Source of the DNA: Candidatus Acidiferrales bacterium
GTDB lineage: Bacteria; Bacteroidota; Ignavibacteria; Kryptoniales; JAKASW01
Reading direction: 5' to 3'
Length of the DNA stretch: 64,000 nucleotides
Assembly (NCBI GenBank): GCA_035515795.1
Contig: DATJAY010000004.1
Coordinates: 186,001-250,000, forward strand
The translations under genes were made by a program, and so were the position numbers. Shown piece by piece: positions 1 through 7,807 of this stretch; within the stretch, counting starts at the first letter, position 1; the number at the start of each line of letters is the position of its first letter. The notes under the pieces were generated by a model. The model saw nothing but the letters and a program-made list of their open reading frames with translations, did no database searches and had not been told where the DNA came from.

Positions 1-2331
1 CTCGCCTGTCGTTGCTTCCTCAACTCGCGGGAGTTCCAACGTCTCGTCAGGCACAGGGAAGCAGCAATGGAAAGTCGTTCCTCTGCCAAGCTCACTATGA
101 AAAGTGACAAATCCATTATGGCTCTCCATGATCCCGAAGACCAACGATAGACCTAGACCGGTTCCTTTGCCATGCTCTTTGGTCGTGAAGAAAGGCTCAA
201 AGATGCGGCCCTGCGTTTGCTCGTCCATTCCTACGCCCGTGTCCGAGATCCCGAGAACAAGATAATCCTTGGCGGTAGCTTTCGGGTGTCTGCCGCTCAA
301 AGCCTCTCCTGATTCACGACGAGTGGTGATTGTTAAAGTTCCGCCGTTTGGCATTGCATCGCGCGCATTCACACACAGATTGAGCATAACCTGATGAACT
401 TGCGTGGCATCGGCTTCGATCAATGGAAGATCCTGGGCAAGAAGAGTCTTGACCGCGATCGTCTTGGGGAATGTCTCACGCAGCAGCTTGATAACCTCAC
501 CGACAAGATCGTTGAGCGAAACGGACTCGATGAGCACGTCAGTCTTCCTTGCGAAGGTTAGCATCTGTCTCACCAGACTGGCCCCTCTTGAAGTTGCCCT
601 CAAAACTGCATCTATGTTCTTCTTCTGATTTGCCGGGACATCCAATCCCTGAAGCATCGAGGCATGTCCCATGATAATGCCAAGCAGGTTGTTGAAATCG
701 TGGGCGATGCCGCTCGCGAGGGTGCCCAGACCTTCCAGCTTTTGTGCCTGGACGAGTTCGCGCTCCAGCTCGCGTCTCTGGATCTCGTTTCGCTTCAGTT
801 GTTCATCTGCCAGCTTTCGGGCGGTAATATCGCGGATGATCATGCTGGTATGAGCATTATTCTGCTTATCCCGGAACAATGCACTTGATATTTCGACGGG
901 AAAAGGAGAGCCATCCTTTCTAAACATGGTTAACTCGCCGGATGCTTTTCCTACCCTCGCGCGTTCTGCAAGCAGGTTCTCCAATCGCGGGTCGTTTACA
1001 TCAACCAGACCGCCACGACCAACGGTGCGGATCTCTGCTTCAGTTCGTCCCAGCATCTTGCATGCCGCTGGATTTGCGGCCTGAATGCTCCCGTCGGGCG
1101 ACGTTAACAGAATCGCATCCATACTGTTTTCAAAAAAGGCGCGGTACTTCTCTTCACTTTCAAGAAGAGCAGCTTCAGCGCGTTTGCGCCCGGAGATATC
1201 CCGCACGATGACTTGGGATGCTTTGGATCCTTGCCAATCGATGACGGCGGCAGCTACCTCAACTTCAACAGGGGTGCCGTCCAGCCGAACGTACTTTTCC
1301 TCCAGTAGGGGCACTGGCTGACCGGCCAATGTTTGATTTATGCGTTCGTGTACTTTCTCATGGTAATCACGATGTATAAGCTCCAATACCGGTTTCCCGA
1401 TTAGTTGTTTTGGGTCGTCAGCGCCAAGCAGCCTGCAGAACGCCGTGTTAACAAACGCGATTCGGTTGTCGACGTTCACGAAGAGAGCGTCAGGCAAGAG
1501 TGTAACCAGTGTCCGGTAGCGCCCCTCACTTTCACGCAGATCCGCCTCTGCACGTTTGCGTCTGGTGATATCCTGGCCGACTCCGATGAGTTCCTTGTCT
1601 ATGCCTCTTGCGTCTTGCCAGAGAATCCAGCGTACTTCACCATTTTTTGACCGCAGCTCTGTCTCATAAGGATTCTCGTGGACGGCGATCTCCCCGCTAG
1701 CTGCCCTTGCTACCTGCATTCTTGCCTCTTCTTGCCCTTGGGAATCCCGGCGAGTCAGAAGCCACCAGCCATTGCCAAGAATCTCTTCCGCCTCATAACC
1801 GAGGATCGTCTTGACAGACGGGCTTGCATATGTTATCCACCCATTTGCATCGGCGATCAGGATAAGTGAGTTGACTCTCTCCATGATCTTGTCGGACAAG
1901 TGCAGCCGCTCCTCTGCGTGGCGTCGTGATTCCTTTTCCTTTGCTTCGTCGATAGCGCGTTTAACGGCTAAAGAAAGCCTCGTTAATCGATCTTTTAGAA
2001 CGTAATCGACAGCTCCCTGCTTTATAAGGTCAATCGCAATTTCTTCGCCGATGGATCCGGAAACGCAGATGAAAGGGACATGAGGACAGATGTCAGCGCA
2101 TAACTGCAATGCTCCGAACGCATCGAACCCGGGTAATTTGAAGTCGCTTAAAATGACATCATACTTCTGGCTGCGAAGCATCGAGACATATTCTTTTTTA
2201 GTTTTTGCACAATCCATACTGATATCAAATTCAGCCTTGGCAAGCAGTTGGCTTATTATCTCCGCGTCTTGAGGTGAATCATCAAGATATAACACCTTTA
2301 ATGGGATTTTTTCAGCAGATTTGTCTTTCAT
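1..2331 (-). CDS. Hybrid sensor histidine kinase, REC plus three PAS, partial
   Basis: The gene is open from its ATG to the window edge (777 codons), so the C-terminus is missing. Reading the minus strand gives an N-terminal receiver domain (about residues 11-125, acceptor D63 in the SDFKLPG context), then three PAS/PAC blocks (about 150-270, 280-400 and 405-520), each followed by an ITRRKRAE- or ISGRKRAE-type linker. A HisKA domain has H544 in GIAHDFNNL, and the HATPase has NARDAMPNGG, DTGVGM and GTGLGLS. It is a cytoplasmic kinase, since no membrane segment is seen. The visible end, just past the ATPase domain, commonly continues into a C-terminal receiver in this class (inference). Its ATG overlaps the stop of the upstream PAS gene by four bases, so the two are co-translated. 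Signal and target are unknown. Confidence 0.93.
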   Translation of the reverse strand, partial: MKDKSAEKIPLKVLYLDDSPQDAEIISQLLAKAEFDISMDCAKTKKEYVSMLRSQKYDVILSDFKLPGFDAFGALQLCADICPHVPFICVSGSIGEEIAIDLIKQGAVDYVLKDRLTRLSLAVKRAIDEAKEKESRRHAEERLHLSDKIMERVNSLILIADANGWITYASPSVKTILGYEAEEILGNGWWLLTRRDSQGQEEARMQVARAASGEIAVHENPYETELRSKNGEVRWILWQDARGIDKELIGVGQDITRRKRAEADLRESEGRYRTLVTLLPDALFVNVDNRIAFVNTAFCRLLGADDPKQLIGKPVLELIHRDYHEKVHERINQTLAGQPVPLLEEKYVRLDGTPVEVEVAAAVIDWQGSKASQVIVRDISGRKRAEAALLESEEKYRAFFENSMDAILLTSPDGSIQAANPAACKMLGRTEAEIRTVGRGGLVDVNDPRLENLLAERARVGKASGELTMFRKDGSPFPVEISSALFRDKQNNAHTSMIIRDITARKLADEQLKRNEIQRRELERELVQAQKLEGLGTLASGIAHDFNNLLGIIMGHASMLQGLDVPANQKKNIDAVLRATSRGASLVRQMLTFARKTDVLIESVSLNDLVGEVIKLLRETFPKTIAVKTLLAQDLPLIEADATQVHQVMLNLCVNARDAMPNGGTLTITTRRESGEALSGRHPKATAKDYLVLGISDTGVGMDEQTQGRIFEPFFTTKEHGKGTGLGLSLVFGIMESHNGFVTFHSELGRGTTFHCCFPVPDETLELPRVEEATTGE

Positions 2332-2936
2332 TGCGCTACGTCCTCTCCGGCATAGACGTGTCCATCCAGTATCTTAACGAGATCAATAATGTTTTTCTTT
2401 TCAGTGTCCGGATACAAATCGGTAAGATGGAGTGACAAAGCTTCATCCTTGCTGTATCCATAATGCGCGGCAAATGCGTTGTTGACTGCAAGAATGATGA
2501 GGCTGCTTAATTCACAGACTAGCATCGGGAATGATACTAATAAGAATTCGACTCTGCCCTTTCGATCAAGAATTGGCTGTACCATCCAATCATAGTAGGT
2601 CACTCCGTTTTCGGCCCTGTTGGCAGAGAAGTGCGGTCTAGGCGTAACTTGAACTGGCTTTCTTGTTCGTATCGCTTCATCAAGGAATTCTTTTGTGACA
2701 ATGAGTTCATTCTCATAAGTTGAAAAGAAATCAAGGAAACGCTTCCCAATACAATTCCGGACATCTTTCCCGATTTCTGCGACTAACATTTCATCTAGCC
2801 GGACAATTCTGTAACGTGTGTCCAGGATGGAGAGGCAAACGATGGTTTGATTGAAGAAGGCTTCGATGACCTTGGTGGGGTAGGGTTGCGACCTGCGTTT
2901 AGATTGCCTGACTTTTTCTTGCGAATTCACGACCAT
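2328..2936 (-). CDS. PAS-domain protein upstream of hybrid kinase
   Basis: A 202-residue cytoplasmic protein made of PAS-like sequence only. The first PAS spans about residues 22-135 and ends in the strand WMVQPILDRKGRVEFLL. A second, shorter segment (about 145-200, AVNNAFAAHYGYSKDEAL) looks like the first half of another PAS domain and stops without the PAC part. No output domain is present. The stop overlaps the ATG of the hybrid kinase (ATGA), so it probably supplies sensory input to that kinase (inference). AGGAG lies only two bases before the chosen ATG; a GTG two codons later has better spacing (eight bases) and could be the real start. It may also be the N-terminal part of a once longer PAS kinase. 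Confidence 0.8.
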   Translation of the reverse strand: MVVNSQEKVRQSKRRSQPYPTKVIEAFFNQTIVCLSILDTRYRIVRLDEMLVAEIGKDVRNCIGKRFLDFFSTYENELIVTKEFLDEAIRTRKPVQVTPRPHFSANRAENGVTYYDWMVQPILDRKGRVEFLLVSFPMLVCELSSLIILAVNNAFAAHYGYSKDEALSLHLTDLYPDTEKKNIIDLVKILDGHVYAGEDVAQ

Positions 2937-3174
2937 TTCTCCTGAAGCGTTGCTTCAAAGACTGCCACGATCTTCGACAAGCTCTGACATGAGGCGGGGG
3001 TGCAACCACATACAAAATTCCCCCTTTAGTATCCTTCAGCTGTCTTTGCAACCGTAAAGTAATCACCACTTAAGAATAAAGCAACTGTGTGTCTTCAAGT
3101 CTTGGGCCTGACTAAACACTGATCCGCACGGTGTGGAGACTATGTACGAATGTAAACAAAACGGCACTTAAGAT
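2937..3174. other. Intergenic region upstream of the PAS/kinase operon
   Basis: No convincing gene is visible. The stretch should hold the promoter of the minus-strand PAS-kinase operon; a small dyad GAAGC-AAC-GCTTC lies immediately upstream of that operon. No clear promoter boxes were recognised. Confidence 0.5.
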
Positions 3175-3203
3175 AAAAAAGCCCGGTTACTCTCGCCGGG
3201 CTT
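3175..3203 (-). terminator. Rho-independent terminator after beta-galactosidase
   Basis: On the minus strand AAGCCCGG and CCGGGCTT form a perfect 8-bp stem with a 9-base loop, followed by a T-run. It lies about 37 bases past the stop of the GH2 gene and closes that single-gene transcript. Confidence 0.85.
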
Positions 3204-3239
3204 CTCGCTCGAACTTCAGTTCTCAAACTATCTGAAGAT

Positions 3240-5690
3240 TTACTTTGCATCGATCACGACTGTTGATCCGTTTAAACCATCCGATGTTGCCTCGAGTTTG
3301 ATTTGTCCGCTCTTCTCCGTTGACTGTACCACTACGAGTGCTAAACCGTTAAATGCTCTCCGGTAATCTGCTTTGAACGAATCGTGGTCCGTCTCGGAGC
3401 CGTTGTCAACGCCCGCTATTTTGCCCTCGCCTGAAATCTTAAAATGAATTAAGTTGTGCGCACCAGGCACCAATGTTCCTTTATCATCGAGAACCTTCAC
3501 GGTTACGAATGAAAGGTCTCTTCCGTCGGCAGTGATTACTTTTCTATCAGGCTCCAGGACAATTTTCGTGGGTTGCCCGGCCGTTACGGCTGAGTCTGTC
3601 ATGACTTCATTGCCTCTATGTCCTACTGCCTTCAGTGTTCCGGGTTCATAAGTGATTCGCCACATCAAGTGCAGCTCGTCACCGGTTTTCTTTTTTGTTC
3701 CGAGCGACTTGCCATTGAGAAACAGCTCGACCTCGTCGCAATTTGTGTAGACCCAGGCGTCGATCGTTTGACCTTGCTTCCAGTTCCAATGCGGGAAAAG
3801 ATGCAGCACGGGCTTGTTTGTCCACTCACCCTGATACATATAGTAAACGTCTTTTGGGAAACCTGCGAGGTCCATGATGCCAAAATAAGAGCTGCGGGAC
3901 GGCCAATCATAAGGTGTTGGCTCGCCGAGATAATCGAAGCCCGTCCAGATATACATTCCCGATACGAAATCATATTTCTTCACGAGACTCCATGCCTCTT
4001 CGTGCGTCGCGCCCCATGGTGCGCTGACATTGTCGTATGCGGAGACCGTGTTGTCGGGATTGCCCGCTGTAAACGGTAAGTCCCAGCGGATCGGCCAGCG
4101 TTTAATGCTGTCGGAAGGCATGTCGTAATGACCGCGTGTCTCCAGCGCTGAGGTGGTCTCGGAACCGATAAGTTTCTTGCCGGGGAATTTAGCCGGGAAG
4201 AGTGAGTACTCGTCCTGGCCGTAACTAAAGCCGACCATGTCCAGGGCGCCCGACCGTATCAAAGGATTGTCCGGAGTCCGATCGTTACAATTTGAGGTGA
4301 TCGGACGCGTCGTATCGAGACTGCGGATTATACCGGCCAATTCTCTGGAAATATAGTCCCCACTGCTATCTTTGTGGTCCCACTGTTCGACGATTTCATT
4401 TCCGATGCTCCAGATGAAAACGCTCGGGTGGTTCCTGTCGCGCAGAACCATGTCCTCGATGTCTCTCCTATGCCATTCTGCAAAGTCAAGATGGTAATCG
4501 TATTTTGTTTTTCCTTTCATCCACATGTCGAAAGCTTCATCCATCACGATGAAACCCATCTTATCGCACAAGTCGAGAAGTTCGGGTGCAGGAGGATTGT
4601 GAGACGTCCTTAGTCCGTTGCATCCCATCGATTTCAAAATCTCAAGCTGCCTCTGCAGAGCGCGTGTGTTGATCGCTGAGCCGAGGCACCCCAGATCATG
4701 GTGGTCGCAGATGCCCAAGATTTTCAGGTGTTTGCCGTTCAGAAAGAATCCCTTTGCGCTATCAAATGTAAACGTTCTAATTCCAAATGTCGTTACATAT
4801 TTATCAGTTATCTTACCCTCGGATTCTACCGTCGTAATGGCATCATATAAGACCGGGTTGTTGACCGACCACAGTTCGGGATTTTCAATGCCAAGACTCT
4901 GAGCGACTTCATAAGTGGAATCCTTTGGGATGACGACATCTGATTTTGTCGTCGCCACTTCCTTGCCGCTTCCATCCGTCAATATGGTGGTCAGGGTTAT
5001 CGTTTCGTTTTGCTGTAATGCATTTCTGATTTTTGTCTTAACTGCGACTTTTGCGGATTGCCCGGTGACTTCAGACGCCGTGATGAATGTGCCCCAATGA
5101 TCCACGAATACTTTTCCGGTCGTCACAAGCCATACGTTCCTGTAAATTCCTGAACCTGAATACCACCGCGAGTTCGGCTGCTGAGAATTATCCACGCGCA
5201 CCGCCAACACGTTCTTATCATTTCCGTATTTAAGAAACGGCGTAAGTTCATATTGAAATGAGGAATATCCATAAGGACGTTTGCCCAGATAGTGACCGTT
5301 GATCCAGACTTCGCTGTTTCTGTACACGCCGTCGAATTGAATAAAGGTCAGCTTGTCTTTGTCGGACGTTGGAACGAGAAAAGTCTTTCTATACCATCCT
5401 ATGCCGCCAGGCAAAGCGCCTCCACCGACTCCTGCTGGATTGTCTTTTCTGAATTGTCCCTCGATACTCCAATCGTGCGGCAGATCGAGCAACCTCCATC
5501 GTGAATCGTCCAGGCCCGGGTTCTGTCCGTCTTGCACATCGCCGAGGTTGAAGTGCCAGTCTTTGATGAAGAGTTCCGACGTCCGTTGTTGTGCGGAAGA
5601 GAAGGAACTGAGGATCAGTAACGATATCGAGGTGATGAAAAAGCCATAGAGCGATGGACCGCATTTGATCTTTGATTCTTGAATCTTCAT
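3240..5690 (-). CDS. Exported GH2 beta-galactosidase, Bacteroides type
   Basis: An 816-residue glycoside hydrolase family 2 enzyme, predicted to release beta-linked galactose (or a related sugar) from oligosaccharides. A signal peptide covers about residues 1-34 and ends in SSAQQ. The sugar-binding jelly roll is at about 40-195 and the Ig-like domain at 200-308. The TIM barrel (about 312-610) carries the general acid/base E432 in WSIGNE and the likely nucleophile E511 in LIGSETTSA. C-terminal beta domains of the DUF4982/GH2-C5 type follow. GGGAG seven bases before the ATG supports the start. It is read divergently from the acyl-CoA synthetase and ends at a strong terminator. The layout matches periplasmic GH2 enzymes of polysaccharide utilisation loci; with the nearby GH31 gene it fits xyloglucan side-chain removal (inference). 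Exact substrate is uncertain. Confidence 0.93.
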   Translation of the reverse strand: MKIQESKIKCGPSLYGFFITSISLLILSSFSSAQQRTSELFIKDWHFNLGDVQDGQNPGLDDSRWRLLDLPHDWSIEGQFRKDNPAGVGGGALPGGIGWYRKTFLVPTSDKDKLTFIQFDGVYRNSEVWINGHYLGKRPYGYSSFQYELTPFLKYGNDKNVLAVRVDNSQQPNSRWYSGSGIYRNVWLVTTGKVFVDHWGTFITASEVTGQSAKVAVKTKIRNALQQNETITLTTILTDGSGKEVATTKSDVVIPKDSTYEVAQSLGIENPELWSVNNPVLYDAITTVESEGKITDKYVTTFGIRTFTFDSAKGFFLNGKHLKILGICDHHDLGCLGSAINTRALQRQLEILKSMGCNGLRTSHNPPAPELLDLCDKMGFIVMDEAFDMWMKGKTKYDYHLDFAEWHRRDIEDMVLRDRNHPSVFIWSIGNEIVEQWDHKDSSGDYISRELAGIIRSLDTTRPITSNCNDRTPDNPLIRSGALDMVGFSYGQDEYSLFPAKFPGKKLIGSETTSALETRGHYDMPSDSIKRWPIRWDLPFTAGNPDNTVSAYDNVSAPWGATHEEAWSLVKKYDFVSGMYIWTGFDYLGEPTPYDWPSRSSYFGIMDLAGFPKDVYYMYQGEWTNKPVLHLFPHWNWKQGQTIDAWVYTNCDEVELFLNGKSLGTKKKTGDELHLMWRITYEPGTLKAVGHRGNEVMTDSAVTAGQPTKIVLEPDRKVITADGRDLSFVTVKVLDDKGTLVPGAHNLIHFKISGEGKIAGVDNGSETDHDSFKADYRRAFNGLALVVVQSTEKSGQIKLEATSDGLNGSTVVIDAK

Positions 5691-6015
5691 TTAGAGTCTC
5701 CCTTTTTTGAGAATAGTGCCGGGATTACTTGCATAGACTTTTGATTGGCAAATCAATCATAAAATTACGCACATTCTCTTTTCAGACAAAATTCCCAGTC
5801 AGAGGAAATAATATGCTTGATTTCGCCCACCTGACAAGATAAATTTTGATCGTTGCTTCGTTGAGCAAAACGTACCATCTAAGAAGTGAAAGACTTTTTT
5901 CAAGGCTGCCGTGACTCAATCAGTTAATGAGAGAGAAGTTTTTTCCGCGATTGGGAATGCAATTTAAGAGCGTTATGGTATTCCGCAGCATAGCTAAATC
6001 TAAGGAGGTTCCGCA
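5691..6015. promoter_or_regulatory. Divergent promoter region, GH2 / acyl-CoA synthetase
   Basis: A 325-base gap between two divergently read genes, with no supported gene inside. It must hold both promoters. It contains the Shine-Dalgarno GGGAG of the GH2 gene and AAGGAGG ahead of the acyl-CoA synthetase. No operator was recognised. Confidence 0.55.
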
Positions 6016-7692
6016 ATGACAGTTGAACTTGACAAGTTTCTCAAGGCTCGTGAATTCCTGCAAACTCGCCGGGAAGATTATGAGTCGGCGTACTACGGAT
6101 TTAAATGGCCGGACATAGAGAACTTTAATTGGGCGATAGATTATTTTGACAGTTACGCGGAAGGCAATAATGGTACTGCGCTGTGGATTGTGGACGAAAA
6201 AGGGTCCGAGTGGAAGTATTCGTTTGCGGAAATGTCGGAGAGATCCAGCAGGGTCGCCAACTTCTTGAAACGTCTCGGTGTGAGCAGGGGAAATAGGGTA
6301 TTGCTCATGCTCGACAACCAGCCGGAAATCTGGGAAGTCATGCTGGCGGCGATAAAACTCGGTGCCGTCCTGATTCCTTCGTCCTTCCTTCTCACTAAGA
6401 ACGACATCCAGGACAGGATACGAAGAGGAAGAGTGAAACTGGTGATTGCCACACCCGAAAACGTCGGGAAGTTTGACGGGATCGAAGGAGAATTCGTGAA
6501 GGTTGTCGTCGGCCCCAAGACTGACAATTGGATTCCTTGTGAGAATGCATACAGTTCGCTTGTAACATACAAGCCCGATGTACAAACCAAAGTCACCGAT
6601 ACTCTTTTCTTGTATTTCACATCCGGTACGACGGCCCAACCCAAGATGGTCCTCCATACGAACGGTTCTTATCCGATAGGACATCTATCGACCATGTACT
6701 GGCTCGGCGCCCGCGAGGGAGATCTTCACATGAACATCAGCTCGCCCGGTTGGGCAAAACATGCGTGGAGTTCCTTCTTTGCTCCGTGGAACGCAGGAGC
6801 CGGAGTTTTTGTCTACAAATATGCGAGGTTCATTCCAAAGGCATTTCTTGAGATACTAAGGAAGCACAAAGTGAATGCTCTGTGTGCTCCTCCTACCGTG
6901 TGGAGAATGTTGATACTCGAAGATCTAAAACAGAAGCCTGAATCCCTCCGCGAGCTGGTCAGCGCGGGTGAGCCGTTGAATCCTGAAGTGATCATGAAGG
7001 TCAAGACCGATTGGGGAATCACGATCAGGGATGGATACGGTCAGACCGAATCGACTCTCCAGATCGGGAACATGCCGGGCTCAATCGTGAAAGTCGGAGC
7101 GATGGGACGGCCCGCGCCGGGATATCGAATTGAGCTTCTCGATGCAGACGGTGCGGAGTCCGACGAAGGGGAAATTGTAATGAGTCTTGATCCGCGTCCG
7201 TTGGGATTGATGATTAATTATGCGGATGACATAGCGAGAACGAAGACGGTTATGTCGGGTGGGTACTACAGAACCGGCGACGTCGCGACGCGTGATCAGG
7301 AAGGATACTTCTGGTTTGTGGGAAGGGGAGATGACTTATTCAAGAGTTCGGATTATCGTATCAGTCCTTTTGAGATCGAAAGTGTGCTGATTGAATCGCC
7401 GGCCGTTGCCGAAGCGGCGGTCATTCCTGCTCCCGATCCTATCCGCGGGTTTATTCCTAAGGCATATGTGACTCTCGCTCCGGGATTCGAACCTTCGCTG
7501 GAGACGGCGAAAGAAGTTTTGGATTTCGTCAAGTCAAGGGTGGCACCGTTCAAAAGGCTGCGGCGGATTGAGTTCGTCACGGACTTGCCCAAGACGATCT
7601 CGGGGAAAATCAGGAGAGTCCAGCTCCGCTCACAAGAAGCAAACAAGGAGATGAAAGGCGAATTTGAGTTCCTGGCTGACGAGATGAAATAG
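6016..7692 (+). CDS. Acyl-CoA synthetase, AMP-forming, medium-chain type
   Basis: A 558-residue member of the ANL adenylating superfamily that joins a carboxylic acid to CoA through an acyl-AMP. The phosphate-binding motif FTSGTTAQPK is at residues 201-210; GYGQTES lies mid-protein, YRTGDVA follows, and the hinge region GRGDDLFKSSDYRISPFE is the form typical of medium-chain acyl-CoA synthetases. The catalytic lysine is in PKTISGKIRR near the C-terminus. Length suits the family. AAGGAGG seven bases before the ATG supports the start. It stands alone between two glycosidase genes on the other strand, so context does not show its substrate; acetate, propionate or a medium-chain acid are all possible. 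Confidence 0.92.
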   Translation: MTVELDKFLKAREFLQTRREDYESAYYGFKWPDIENFNWAIDYFDSYAEGNNGTALWIVDEKGSEWKYSFAEMSERSSRVANFLKRLGVSRGNRVLLMLDNQPEIWEVMLAAIKLGAVLIPSSFLLTKNDIQDRIRRGRVKLVIATPENVGKFDGIEGEFVKVVVGPKTDNWIPCENAYSSLVTYKPDVQTKVTDTLFLYFTSGTTAQPKMVLHTNGSYPIGHLSTMYWLGAREGDLHMNISSPGWAKHAWSSFFAPWNAGAGVFVYKYARFIPKAFLEILRKHKVNALCAPPTVWRMLILEDLKQKPESLRELVSAGEPLNPEVIMKVKTDWGITIRDGYGQTESTLQIGNMPGSIVKVGAMGRPAPGYRIELLDADGAESDEGEIVMSLDPRPLGLMINYADDIARTKTVMSGGYYRTGDVATRDQEGYFWFVGRGDDLFKSSDYRISPFEIESVLIESPAVAEAAVIPAPDPIRGFIPKAYVTLAPGFEPSLETAKEVLDFVKSRVAPFKRLRRIEFVTDLPKTISGKIRRVQLRSQEANKEMKGEFEFLADEMK

Positions 7693-7747
7693 ATACTCGC
7701 AGATTATCCCAGGAATAGAGCGACGTCCTATCTTCATTTCTCCTTCT

Positions 7748-7761
7748 ATCCTAGCTAGGAT
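7748..7761. repeat. Perfect 14-bp palindrome between convergent genes
   Basis: ATCCTAGCTAGGAT is its own reverse complement. It lies in the gap between the ends of the acyl-CoA synthetase and GH31 genes. There is no loop or T-run, so it is not a typical terminator. Function is unknown. Confidence 0.5.
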
Positions 7762-7807
7762 TGAGAACCTGTTGAAGCGTTTGTCACCTTTGCCTAATTC
7801 TGATCAT

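Noticed and set aside
404-2272. Several plus-strand open frames of 60-89 codons in the first 2.3 kb
   Set aside because: They run opposite to a continuous 777-codon minus-strand frame with clear receiver, PAS and kinase domains.
5920-6684. A 254-codon minus-strand frame
   Set aside because: It overlaps the start of the well-supported acyl-CoA synthetase and shows no family motif or ribosome site.
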